A stretch of 32,845 bases of DNA from a bacterium (GTDB lineage: Bacteria > Verrucomicrobiota > Kiritimatiellia > CAIKKV01 > CAITUY01). The DNA is taken from assembly GCA_037143175.1 (NCBI GenBank), contig JBAWZF010000033.1, positions 1 through 32,845 of the forward strand, read 5' to 3'. Below are positions 1 through 7,273 of the stretch, piece after piece; the first letter of the stretch is position 1, and each line of letters begins with the position of its first letter. Below the pieces are notes generated by a model. It saw only the letters and a list, made by a program, of their open reading frames with translations, was not told the origin of the DNA and did not search any database. Position numbers and translations under genes: made by a program.

Positions 1-1
1 C

Positions 2-97
2 ATCGACAAGCAATGCCTGACGGAAAAGGTCAAGAAGGTGGATCCGTCCGTGATGGCGGAAGTTGATAACGGACTCCGGCTTGTCTTAGCCATTTGA
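2..97 (+). CDS. MazF/PemK-type toxin, C-terminal fragment (cut by window edge)
   Basis: The reading frame is open from base 2 and ends at TGA 95-97, giving about 31 residues. It begins IDKQCLTEKV and ends LRLVLAI. This matches the usual end of MazF/PemK ribonuclease toxins: an 'IDK' strand, a helix with a 'M.EVD.aLr' pattern, and a short hydrophobic tail. The catalytic part lies off the left edge, so activity cannot be judged. The stop is followed within 10 bases by an attC-like site, as expected for a toxin-antitoxin cassette in an integron. The family call rests on a short C-terminus only. Confidence 0.55.
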   Translation: MDKQCLTEKVKKVDPSVMAEVDNGLRLVLAI

Positions 98-102
98 AAT
101 TC

Positions 103-163
103 GGCGAACCACACCTCGGAGTTTACGTCGCTGACGCGCCGAAACTCAAGGTGAACGTTCGGA
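103..163 (+). other. attC-like integron recombination site 1
   Basis: Outer arms CGAAC (105-109) and GTTCG (157-161) are complementary. Inside them CACCT pairs with AGGTG and GAGTTT pairs with AAACTC, around a 17-base loop. The unpaired spacers (CA against AAC) and extra bases on one arm (CG against A) are the layout of attC sites: R''-L''-L'-R' with extrahelical bases. The site near 1968 has the same architecture with compensating base changes. The R boxes depart from the RYYYAAC/GTTRRRY consensus but end in the required AAC and GTT. Confidence 0.65.
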
Positions 164-199
164 TAGAAGACAAACGGAAATGCCAGAAGGGGAATTGCG

Positions 200-1189
200 A
201 TGAACAAAACAATCAACGGTTTGATTTCCAGTAAAAGTGCGGCGCCATGCCTTTTCTATCCGGTTGTGAAAGAAATGGGGTTGTCCCTCATGGATGTGCT
301 CACAGACGGTAAAAAGCAAAAGGACGTCCTTTTGGAAATTGCGGATAAGTATCCAGTAAGCGCAGTTATTCGTATGACAGAACTCTGGTGTGAAGCCAAA
401 GCCTTCGGCATGGACTGCAAGATCGACGATGCGGATTTTCCAAAACTAGGAACAGTCTTGTATCCTGATATTGCCGCATTGGAATGCGCTGTCGTTCCGT
501 CGCCATTGAATGATACCCTTTTTCCTCTGATTGAAGCGGTCAGACTTGCAGTGCCATGCATGAAGAAACCGCTGATTGTCGGCGCGACTGGTCCATACAC
601 ATTGGGTTCCGTGCTCAATGGCTCCGAGGAGTTTATGGTGAATTGCATGACGGAACCTGACATCGTACATGCGTTCCTTGAGAAGACCACATCATTCCTG
701 ATTGCCTATGTGCTTGAATACAAGAAGGCAGGGGCAAGCGGTATTATTCTAGCTGAACCGTCCATTGCGATGATTTCACCCGACATGGCTGATGACCTAT
801 CACACCGTTATATTGAAAGGATCATTTCCGAAGTCCAAGACGATGCGTTCTCGGTTATTTATCACAATTGCGGAGCGGTCAATCCCCACGTAACATCCAT
901 TGTCAAACTTTCCGCACATGCATTCCATTTTGGAAGCGATGTTGATTTGGCGATCGCGCTGGATGGTTTGTCTTCCGACAGGATCGTCATGGGCAACATC
1001 GACCCGCAGCGTTTCCTTGCAGAGTCCCCTGAACAGATTGAGGCGGAAACCCGTGCATTGCTCTCCCGATATGCCCAATATAGCAATTATGTCTCTTCAA
1101 CAGGATGCGACTTGTCACCCAGCGCCAGGATTGATTCAATCTCCAGATTTTGCGTGACCGTAAAGCAGTGGGAAGGGAAAGACGGATGA
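200..1189 (+). CDS. UroD-family (MtaA/CmuA-type) methyltransferase
   Basis: This 329-residue protein belongs to the uroporphyrinogen decarboxylase superfamily. The branch is the corrinoid/coenzyme methyltransferases (MtaA, MtbA, CmuA type) rather than haem enzymes. It keeps the zinc-site pattern of that branch: His222-x-Cys224 in YHNCG and a distal Cys303 in STGCD. The N-terminus carries no obvious signal and length is normal for the family. A good ribosome site (AGAAGGGGAA) precedes ATG 200. It lies between two attC-like sites, so it appears to be carried as an integron cassette, which is unusual for a metabolic methyltransferase. Its stop overlaps (ATGA) the start of a truncated second cistron. 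The methyl donor and acceptor cannot be told from sequence. Confidence 0.85.
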   Translation: MNKTINGLISSKSAAPCLFYPVVKEMGLSLMDVLTDGKKQKDVLLEIADKYPVSAVIRMTELWCEAKAFGMDCKIDDADFPKLGTVLYPDIAALECAVVPSPLNDTLFPLIEAVRLAVPCMKKPLIVGATGPYTLGSVLNGSEEFMVNCMTEPDIVHAFLEKTTSFLIAYVLEYKKAGASGIILAEPSIAMISPDMADDLSHRYIERIISEVQDDAFSVIYHNCGAVNPHVTSIVKLSAHAFHFGSDVDLAIALDGLSSDRIVMGNIDPQRFLAESPEQIEAETRALLSRYAQYSNYVSSTGCDLSPSARIDSISRFCVTVKQWEGKDG

Positions 1190-1236
1190 CAAAGACACTT
1201 CAGGTATCATGTGTCCAGATGCACGGATGGGATTAA
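1186..1236 (+). pseudogene. Truncated start of a downstream cistron, possibly nitrilase-like
   Basis: ATG 1186 overlaps the methyltransferase stop by four bases (ATGA) and has a purine-rich ribosome site (GGGAAGGGAA). This is a normal translational-coupling arrangement. The frame gives only 16 residues, MTKTLQVSCVQMHGWD, before a stop. The beginning resembles the first strand of carbon-nitrogen hydrolases (..VAxVQM..), but that is a weak match. Up to the attC-like site at 1333 nothing recognisable follows. I read it as the broken end of an operon from which the methyltransferase was captured. Confidence 0.35.
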
Positions 1237-1332
1237 GGCGGCAGGGTTCGTCATTCGCCAATTGCTTCGAACAGGAGTTGGCTTGGAGAACGTACAAGCT
1301 CACAAGGGTCTTCGTTTGTGAGATAAGAAGAG

Positions 1333-1388
1333 GTCCAACCAACAAATGCCCGGTACGGCTTCGCCGCCCGAGATTTGCGCCGTTGGCC
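1333..1388 (+). other. attC-like integron recombination site 2
   Basis: GTCCAAC (1333-1339) fits the R'' consensus RYYYAAC exactly. It pairs through CCAAC with GTTGG in GTTGGCC (1382-1388). Inside, CAAAT pairs with ATTTG, CGG with CCG and CGGC with GCCG around a TTC loop, with unpaired bases between the blocks. The site falls after the methyltransferase cassette and before the relB/yafQ cassette. It is less regular than the other two sites but sits where an attC would be expected. Confidence 0.5.
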
Positions 1389-1436
1389 AGAAAGAATGTC
1401 TTGATAAATGTGTTGCGGATGTGACACACTGAAATC

Positions 1437-1694
1437 ATGAAAACAGCAGTTATCCATGCGAGAATAGAACCCCAGATAAAACGACAGGCTGAAGGCGTTC
1501 TGCATAATCTAGGAATCAGCCCGACAGAGGCGATTCGGATTTTCTACAGGCAGATCATGCTCAGGCATGGGCTCCCATTCGCCGTGGCCGTCCCCAACGA
1601 ATGCACGGCTGCCACCCTTGAAAAGAGCCGCCGCGGCGAGGATGTTCAGGAGTTTGAGTCATTGGATGCCATGTTTGAGAGCTGGAAGAAATGA
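1437..1694 (+). CDS. RelB/DinJ-family antitoxin
   Basis: This 85-residue protein has the N-terminal ribbon-helix-helix DNA-binding fold of RelB/DinJ antitoxins. A short strand (AVIHARIEPQIK) is followed by helices containing LGISPTEAIRIFYRQI. The acidic C-terminal half (EDVQEFESLDAMFESW) is the part that normally wraps the toxin. Its stop overlaps the start of the toxin gene by four bases, the usual antitoxin-first arrangement. DinJ homologues normally repress their own operon, but I did not identify an operator. No strong Shine-Dalgarno sequence is visible before ATG 1437. Confidence 0.88.
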   Translation: MKTAVIHARIEPQIKRQAEGVLHNLGISPTEAIRIFYRQIMLRHGLPFAVAVPNECTAATLEKSRRGEDVQEFESLDAMFESWKK

Positions 1695-1960
1695 AGAAGG
1701 TCTCCCAGACCACCCAGTTCGCCCGCGACATCAAGAAGATGAGGAAACGTGGGAAGGATCTGGCAAAACTCGAGGTGATTGTAAGGCTTCTGGCTACCGG
1801 ATCTCCGCTTGATCCCAAATACAGGGATCATCCTCTCGTCGGAGAATGGAAATCCTCGCATGACTGCCATGTGGAACCCGACTGGATCCTGATTTATACT
1901 GCCGATGATGATTCACTGCGGCTTGAACGAACTGGGACACATTCGGATCTGTTCAGATAA
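1691..1960 (+). CDS. YafQ-family mRNA interferase toxin
   Basis: This 89-residue protein lines up with YafQ of the RelE superfamily, a ribosome-dependent endoribonuclease. The family's conserved stretch is present: LVGEWKSSHDCHVEPDWILIY, then RTGTHSDLF at the end. It includes the His, Asp, Trp and final His positions used for catalysis in E. coli YafQ. Length is typical and the C-terminus is intact, so the toxin looks functional. It overlaps relB by ATGA and is followed seven bases later by attC-like site 3. This fits a stabilising toxin-antitoxin cassette in a chromosomal integron. Confidence 0.9.
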   Translation: MKKVSQTTQFARDIKKMRKRGKDLAKLEVIVRLLATGSPLDPKYRDHPLVGEWKSSHDCHVEPDWILIYTADDDSLRLERTGTHSDLFR

Positions 1961-1967
1961 AATAATC

Positions 1968-2029
1968 GGCCAACCACACCTCGCACTTTACAGCTCGTTC
2001 CTCGCCGAAAGTGAAGGTGACCGTTGGGG
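1968..2029 (+). other. attC-like integron recombination site 3
   Basis: Arms CCAAC (1970-1974) and GTTGG (2023-2027) are complementary. Inside, CACCT pairs with AGGTG and CACTTT with AAAGTG. Unpaired spacers are CA against ACC and CG against A. The block order and sizes match site 1 (103-163) almost base for base, while the inner stem has changed in a compensating way (GAGTTT/AAACTC to CACTTT/AAAGTG). Covariation of this sort is good evidence for a conserved folded recombination site. Confidence 0.68.
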
Positions 2030-2108
2030 AATGAAACTGAAGAGATGATGGATGGGAATTGATTCAATGTGGGAGGGGCACTCCGTGCCGCGAAGGGCAG
2101 GGTGGTGC

Positions 2109-2396
2109 TTGAAATGGACAAGAGTCGCCGCGACGGAGCGACTCAAGACGGAGCGAGGGCTCAGTTTTGAACAAATGGTGATGCATATTGAGGGGGGCGA
2201 TCTGCTGGCTGTGAATGAACACCCAAATCAGGGGCGATATCCCGGTCAGCAGATTCTGGTCGTTCGAGTTGGGGATTATGTGTACTTGGTGTCGTTTGTG
2301 GAATCGGCGGAAGGTCGCTTTCTCAAGACGATCATTCCAAGCCGAAAAGCAACACACCAGTTTTTGGGAGAATCCGATGAAGAAGACAAAACTTGA
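2109..2396 (+). CDS. BrnT-like toxin
   Basis: I place the start at TTG 2109, giving 95 residues from LKWTRVAATERLK. The upstream open frame beginning at ATG 2052 has no family resemblance, and AGGGTGG lies just before the TTG. The body matches small BrnT-like toxins of the RelE-like ribonuclease group: RGLSFEQMVMHIEGG, EHPNQGRYPGQQILVV, YVYLVSFVE and KTIIPSRKATHQFLG. The pair order is toxin first, with the antitoxin start overlapping the toxin end by 20 bases, which is normal for brnTA-type modules. Whether this subfamily cleaves RNA is known only by analogy with BrnT. Confidence 0.75.
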   Translation: MKWTRVAATERLKTERGLSFEQMVMHIEGGDLLAVNEHPNQGRYPGQQILVVRVGDYVYLVSFVESAEGRFLKTIIPSRKATHQFLGESDEEDKT

Positions 2397-2697
2397 TCCA
2401 GATGAGCAGGATATACTTGACTCTTTTGAGCGTGGCGAATGGAAGCCCGTAGCTAATCAAAAACAGGCGATTTCTCGCCATGTGCAGTACGCGAAGAACA
2501 CTTTGGCGAAAGACCAGAGAGTCAATATTCGAATATCATCAAAAGATCTGGAGCAACTTCAAACCATTGCGGTTGAAGACGGCTTGCCCTATCAAACACT
2601 CATGGCTAGTGTTTTACACCGATTCGTTTCCGGACGATTCGTGGAAATATCCAGCCGAACATCCGTTCGCAGCGTACGCGCTGCCGCGCGCCGCTGA
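2377..2697 (+). CDS. CopG/BrnA-type antitoxin
   Basis: Start ATG 2377 gives 106 residues beginning MKKTKLDPDEQDILDSFERG. The open frame upstream of this Met only shadows the toxin gene. The second half contains the ribbon-helix-helix unit of CopG-type antitoxins: VNIRISSKDLEQLQ followed by EDGLPYQTLMASVLHRFVSGRFVE. Family members usually end close to that 'GR.VE' point. Here a 16-residue basic tail (SSRTSVRSVRAAARR at the end) is added, which could be a read-through across a recombination junction. It should neutralise the overlapping upstream toxin and repress the operon. Confidence 0.8.
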   Translation: MKKTKLDPDEQDILDSFERGEWKPVANQKQAISRHVQYAKNTLAKDQRVNIRISSKDLEQLQTIAVEDGLPYQTLMASVLHRFVSGRFVEISSRTSVRSVRAAARR

Positions 2698-2702
2698 GAG
2701 AA

Positions 2703-3284
2703 ATGAGAAATGGAGACATGAAGGCTGGAATATTGGTGCTGGCAACGGTGGCGGGTCTTCTCACGGTCGCCGGTTGCCGGTATATCGGCGGTGGGATTGC
2801 TGGAGCGAGCTATGACCCGACCTGGCAGGTCAGGGCTGCCAGACTCTATGGTGAAGGCGTGGCGAGCAACAGACTTGCGGTCACCGTGGCACCCCTGACA
2901 GGGGAAGAACCTCCACAACTGTTCGGGGGGATCATGCATGCCTTCCCGATCCGCGAAGAAATGGTTGGGGAAACATTTGTTCCGGTTGCGGGCACGGGTC
3001 TTGCCGCCAGATACAGCAAGAATCGTTTTGAGATTCTGAGAGACAAGGTGACCGTGATCAGTGAGGAACTGCCGAGACTCTTCAACATGCATCCCGTACG
3101 TATGGGCATGTGCACGCTTTCGTCTCAGCCTGTGATCATGATCGTGAACAAGTCACGATCGAGCACCGGCCTGTACTTCGTTACGCTCTACACGGCGGCA
3201 GGAGTACCGCTCAATCATAGTCGTGAGCGAACTCACTCCCGATCCTTACACTCATCCGACCACTCATCCGGCAAGCCTGTATAA
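2703..3284 (+). CDS. Predicted lipoprotein, probably frameshifted near 3215
   Basis: The N-terminus is a lipoprotein signal: MKAGILVLATVAGLLTVAG then Cys25, with a V-A-G-C lipobox, so the product should be lipid-anchored. I do not recognise the family of the mature part. In this frame the last ~30 residues are basic and Ser/His-rich, unlike the rest. Shifting by one base near 3211-3220 gives a protein-like tail (SIIVVSELTPDPY, then ALDLDPEMGDGDGG) that ends at TAA 3367-3369. The gene is therefore either frameshifted or carries a base error, and its true end is probably 3369. It begins six bases after the antitoxin stop. Confidence 0.6.
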   Translation: MRNGDMKAGILVLATVAGLLTVAGCRYIGGGIAGASYDPTWQVRAARLYGEGVASNRLAVTVAPLTGEEPPQLFGGIMHAFPIREEMVGETFVPVAGTGLAARYSKNRFEILRDKVTVISEELPRLFNMHPVRMGMCTLSSQPVIMIVNKSRSSTGLYFVTLYTAAGVPLNHSRERTHSRSLHSSDHSSGKPV

Positions 3285-3525
3285 GGCGTTGGATCTTGAT
3301 CCGGAAATGGGAGATGGCGATGGTGGCGTTACCGATAGATCGTCTGTGGGTGATCCTGCGCCAGCCTAATGTTGAGACTTGTTGATTTATAACCTGCCGC
3401 AATTCCGGTGCAATGCCGGGCTGAGTAGCCATTGTTTGAGGCGGGGCTGATTTCATGGTGGTATTACGGAATTGCCAGACTATGGTGGTGTGGCTAGATT
3501 TTCAATACCAACTGTGTCAATTTTT

Positions 3526-4611
3526 TTACTGCCGGGTGGTCATGCGGCGGCCGCGTTCAAAGAAATATTGCAGGGTTTCGAATTTCACCTCGGGCGGAAT
3601 GGAATGGTCGGAATGGATGACGTAACTGCAGCCCATGGCCATCAACGGGGCTATGGTTCGATCCATTTCCGCATCAATGATGGTTCGATCGTTACTGATG
3701 AGGGCGCGGGCGTCAACGCCGCCGAAGAAGGCAATTTGTTTCCCGAATTGCTTTGCCAATCTGGGCATGTGCATTCCCGCCTTGACCTCCATTGCCTGAA
3801 GGCAGTTCATTCCGGCGCGGATCAGACCGGGAACCAGAGGTTCAACAAAACCGCAGGAATGTACGATGACTTTCAGGCCCTTCCCATGGAAAAAATCAAA
3901 TAGGCGCTTGTGGCCGGGTTCAACGATCTCTTCGTACATCTCGGGCGACATAAAGGGACGCTCCTTGAAGCCCATGTCCTCGTAAACGAAAGCCCCGTCC
4001 GGCAGCCCTTCTTCGGTGAAGAGAATCTCCAGGTGGCGTATGGTCATGTCGACATAGGTCATGACCATGTCTTTGACCCAGTCCGGATCCAGAGCCATGC
4101 CGACTAGCATGTGTTCGTGTCCACAGAGTGGGTGCATCTGTTCGAATGGGCCAACACCGGACCAACAGAAAAATTCCTGATTTTGGTCGGCCTGAGCGCG
4201 CGCCTTCCGATAATCAGCGACATTGATGCGGCGCCAGTCGGTCTTGAGAAGGTGAGGTTTGGCTATTTCCTCCCACGCGGGACGTTCAGTTACGCTGAAG
4301 TTGACGTGTTCAGGGGTGGTGGAGTGCTTTTTGTGGCGGCGGAGCTGAGCTCCATTTCCATCAAGAATCAATTGGGTATCCTCCGATTCCTCCAGTACAA
4401 CGGGCTTGAAATCGAGGTCAACGGTATTATTGGGCCAGCCGCCCATGCGCAAGTCGAGTTTAAATTGCTCTACGAAGTCTCCCGTGAGCAGGCCGGCGTC
4501 CTGCCATTGTTGATATGTCTCAGGCCACAGATCCTCGTGACAGGGACTATGGTCAACGGGTTTAAGGTCGAGGGTGTTGTTGAATCGCTCTTTGCCTGTC
4601 ATGGGGCTCAT
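3526..4611 (-). CDS. UroD-family methyltransferase-like protein
   Basis: I choose the Met at 4611 (MSPMTGKERFNNTL) because GGAG lies six bases upstream; Met 4644 and 4617 are also open. The 361-residue product is a member of the uroporphyrinogen decarboxylase superfamily. VIVHSCGFVEPL carries the His-x-Cys pattern, but the distal part reads YVIHSDHSIPPEV instead of a second Cys motif. This branch is common in Lentisphaerae/Verrucomicrobia-type genomes and is not functionally assigned as far as I know. It is divergent from an AraC regulator 147 bases away, which probably controls it. A methyl-transfer role is inferred from the fold and neighbourhood only. Confidence 0.85.
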   Translation of the reverse strand: MSPMTGKERFNNTLDLKPVDHSPCHEDLWPETYQQWQDAGLLTGDFVEQFKLDLRMGGWPNNTVDLDFKPVVLEESEDTQLILDGNGAQLRRHKKHSTTPEHVNFSVTERPAWEEIAKPHLLKTDWRRINVADYRKARAQADQNQEFFCWSGVGPFEQMHPLCGHEHMLVGMALDPDWVKDMVMTYVDMTIRHLEILFTEEGLPDGAFVYEDMGFKERPFMSPEMYEEIVEPGHKRLFDFFHGKGLKVIVHSCGFVEPLVPGLIRAGMNCLQAMEVKAGMHMPRLAKQFGKQIAFFGGVDARALISNDRTIIDAEMDRTIAPLMAMGCSYVIHSDHSIPPEVKFETLQYFFERGRRMTTRQ

Positions 4612-4757
4612 GGTCATCTCCGATTTGTATTTTAAAAATATCACATTTCATCTTCAAGAAATAACCCTTAGTATTTGATAAATAATTGAAAATGAAATGG
4701 ATGTTTCAGGCATATATTTGTAAGAATACGATAATTCAATAACAAAGGAGTCGGGAG

Positions 4758-5591
4758 ATGGCGGGTCTGGGGCAGGCGGAAATCATGACGGCGGCGGTGA
4801 CGGAGTGCGCTCCGGACTGGAGTTGGGATAGCAAGTTGTCACCTTGGCGTCATCTTATCTTGTGGATGGTGACGGCAGGGAAAGGGACCATGAATCACGC
4901 GGGCCAGGTCTATCCTGTGCATGCGGGTGACTGCTTTGTGTTCCGGATGTGGCATCGGTGTGTGGGCATGCATGACCCGAAAACACCCCTGACTGTCTAT
5001 TGGTGTGAATTTCGTTTTTTGGATGTAAAGGGAAACCCATTGACGCTTTCCGATGCTGTTGGCGCCCGATTGCCGGTTGTGCACCGGCGTCCACCTGATC
5101 TCCCCTTTTTAACTCAGGTGTTCGACCGGGCAATTCGCTATTCTCGCGAGTCAGGACGTCGCATGGAGGCAAATTTATGGATGGAGGCAACGCTTCAGGA
5201 GTTGTCTCGACAGGATGCCCGGTTGCCGCGAAGCGGGTTGGAGCTGGAGCACTATGAGGCAATCCGGGACGTAGTAGCCGCGATCCGCCGGGAACCTGGA
5301 AAGGCGTGGTCGGTGCGCGAACTCTCAAATCAACTGCATTATACTCCGGATCACTTCTCGAGGATGTTCCGTGCAGTACGGGGTGAGTCCCCTCGGGAGT
5401 TTTTGATCCGGACACGGATTGAGGAGGCGAAACATTTGATTTCCATGTCCAGCTACAGCATTGGCCGTATCGCCGATCTGCTTGGATATTCGGATATCTA
5501 TCATTTCAGTAAGCAGTTTAAGGAGAAAACAGGCATTCCGCCTTCCCTTTTTCGGGCACACCGAAAGGCGGGGGACCGCGTCATGGGTTAA
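4758..5591 (+). CDS. AraC-family transcriptional regulator
   Basis: This 277-residue regulator has an N-terminal cupin-like ligand domain (TAGKGTMNHAGQVYPVHAGD region). The C-terminal AraC double helix-turn-helix covers roughly residues 170-270. WSVRELSNQLHYTPDHFSRMF forms the first HTH and SIGRIADLLGYSDIYHFSKQF the second, followed by the usual G.PPS.FR. A strong ribosome site (AAAGGAG) sits before ATG 4758. It is divergent from the UroD-family gene ending at 3526, so it probably senses a substrate of that enzyme and acts on the shared AT-rich intergenic stretch (4612-4757). The ligand is unknown. Confidence 0.9.
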   Translation: MAGLGQAEIMTAAVTECAPDWSWDSKLSPWRHLILWMVTAGKGTMNHAGQVYPVHAGDCFVFRMWHRCVGMHDPKTPLTVYWCEFRFLDVKGNPLTLSDAVGARLPVVHRRPPDLPFLTQVFDRAIRYSRESGRRMEANLWMEATLQELSRQDARLPRSGLELEHYEAIRDVVAAIRREPGKAWSVRELSNQLHYTPDHFSRMFRAVRGESPREFLIRTRIEEAKHLISMSSYSIGRIADLLGYSDIYHFSKQFKEKTGIPPSLFRAHRKAGDRVMG

Positions 5592-5698
5592 TCCCGAGCG
5601 GAGTCCGGTTGCATGATGGTAATTCTATGGATGGATGATCCCTTGGATTTCTCGCGGGTGATCAAGCGTGTGATGCATCGGCCCACTGCTTCGGTTGG

Positions 5699-7066
5699 TC
5701 AGTTTTTAATGGGGCGGCGCTTCGTTGTCGGGGGGGGTTGAAGAGGGGCGGTTTCATCCAGATTTTTCAGGCCCGAAAGGAGCAGGGCCTCGTCGGGGAC
5801 GCGGAGTAATTTGCGGAATTCGCCGGGTGTAAGGTTGATGGCGCGCTTGAATTCCCTCGTGAAGTGGCTTTGGTCGAAAAACCCGCAGGTGTCCCCGATT
5901 TCGCTGATGTCGAGCGACGTGGTGGCGAGAAACTTTTTGGCCTCGGAAAGGCGGATCTCTGTGAGCAGTTGTTTGAAGGTTTTCCCGGCCTCCCGGCGCA
6001 GGCGGTGAACTAGGGTTGAGGTGCTGACCCCGATGGCGCGCGAGGCGTTGGCCAGGGTGACACTTTCCTGATAGTGGGATTGTTGCCAGTTAGTCACGCG
6101 CTCTGAAAGGGGGCGACCATCCTGGGCGGAGGGATCTTTACCCTCGAAATACTCCTTGATCCATTCTGCTACCTCGTAACAGCTTTCCTCCGTTGATGTG
6201 GCATGTTCCAGCCTGAGCATCTGGCGCATCTCCCGGCTGGTCGCCACGGTCCAGGGAGTTCCGCTCAGAATGTTCTGGCTGGTCATCACCGCCAGCAGGA
6301 CACGCACATGCGCCTTGAGCTTAGTCTGGTTCCAGTTACTGGCCATCAGGAGTTTTGCAAGGTATTTGGAGACGAAGGCCATCGCCCCCGGCTTGTCGTT
6401 CTGGTCGAGGCACGAAAGCAGTTGATAGGTGTCGCCGAGAATGTCCGGGGGCGTGGTCTCCTGCTGGCGAATGTCCGCTAACGCTTCCGCAATCCTGCGC
6501 TGCTGCAGATACTTCTCATTTTGGCGCCGGAAGAACTCGCTTGAATTGACACCCGACGAGCAGGATGTCTCCATGGCCAGAGTTCCCAGTCCACGCAGGG
6601 CGCTTGGAGTGATTTGATGGAGAGTTGGGATGAGTTTCAGAAATGCTTTTGGATCCGTGTTGGGCCAGGTCCCGGCAATCTGGGTCACGGCATCCCTGAT
6701 GTCGTTTTCTTCGCCTGCGATACAGAATCCGCCGAGTTCTACGCCCCCACAACATTTATTGTGGGGTGCGATGGGGATGGTAATGAAGAGAAGATTGGCC
6801 CAGCAGCGATAAAAATGGGGTTCCCCTGAGGCCGTGGCGTGAACCGTGGAGTTACAGCAGGCGATGCGGCATAAGGAGGCGGCTACGGGGTGGGACAGGG
6901 CGTGCCGGCAGAAGGGGCAGACCTTGTTGTTAAGCAGAAGTTGTGGCTCATACAGTCCGTGATAAAGGGCACCTTGTCCGGTCAATTGCCCGATCTCATC
7001 AAGAAGCCGATCTGTTTTGGAGACGGTATTGTTTTCCTTCATATTGCCATAATATTCAACACTCAT
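5699..7066 (-). CDS. AraC-family regulator with N-terminal PocR-like sensory domain
   Basis: The 455-residue protein starts with a PocR-type domain (about residues 18-140). This has Cys-rich segments CPFCRHAL and CRIACC, the FYRCWANLLF core and GGVELGGFCIAGE. The C-terminal AraC HTH pair follows (SVTLANASRAIGVSTSTLVHRL, then DISEIGDTCGFFDQSHFTREF). PocR domains occur in regulators of propanediol use, corrinoid and methyl metabolism. The gene is divergent from the methyltransferase-transporter-metFV operon, its likely target. A TATAAT lies at 7072-7077, only five bases before ATG 7066, so a downstream Met at 7042 is also possible. A central spacer of about 180 residues is unassigned. Confidence 0.87.
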   Translation of the reverse strand: MSVEYYGNMKENNTVSKTDRLLDEIGQLTGQGALYHGLYEPQLLLNNKVCPFCRHALSHPVAASLCRIACCNSTVHATASGEPHFYRCWANLLFITIPIAPHNKCCGGVELGGFCIAGEENDIRDAVTQIAGTWPNTDPKAFLKLIPTLHQITPSALRGLGTLAMETSCSSGVNSSEFFRRQNEKYLQQRRIAEALADIRQQETTPPDILGDTYQLLSCLDQNDKPGAMAFVSKYLAKLLMASNWNQTKLKAHVRVLLAVMTSQNILSGTPWTVATSREMRQMLRLEHATSTEESCYEVAEWIKEYFEGKDPSAQDGRPLSERVTNWQQSHYQESVTLANASRAIGVSTSTLVHRLRREAGKTFKQLLTEIRLSEAKKFLATTSLDISEIGDTCGFFDQSHFTREFKRAINLTPGEFRKLLRVPDEALLLSGLKNLDETAPLQPPPTTKRRPIKN

Positions 7067-7156
7067 GCCTTATTATACAAGAAAATTGTTGAAAAAGTGG
7101 GATGATGATGCCATTTCAGTGGTTGAGTTAGTAAGAAGAAAAATAAGGAGAACCGA

Positions 7157-7240
7157 ATGAGCACAGTGTTAGAGCAGATCAAAGAAAAGTTGATGAAAGG
7201 CAAAGCCAATGCAGATCTTGCCCGTACACTGGCCGCGTGA
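7157..7240 (+). CDS. 27-residue ORF with strong ribosome site, leader or truncated corrinoid protein
   Basis: ATAAGGAG precedes ATG 7157 with ideal spacing. The frame runs MSTVLEQIKEKLMKGKANAD then LARTLAA and stops 33 bases before the methyltransferase gene. The helix resembles the first helix of corrinoid-binding proteins, in which a 'l..i.e.v..Gk...v..l...al' pattern precedes the B12 domain. An intact corrinoid protein gene would be expected in exactly this position. It may be a remnant of such a gene, or a short leader peptide coupling translation. No domain can be proved from 27 residues. Confidence 0.4.
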   Translation: MSTVLEQIKEKLMKGKANADLARTLAA

Positions 7241-7273
7241 GGTGTTTTATCTCGATCGAATAGGATGTAAACC

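Noticed and set aside
3370-3525. A fourth attC site after the lipoprotein
   Set aside because: I found no pair of complementary RYYYAAC/GTTRRRY-like boxes with the right inner stem.
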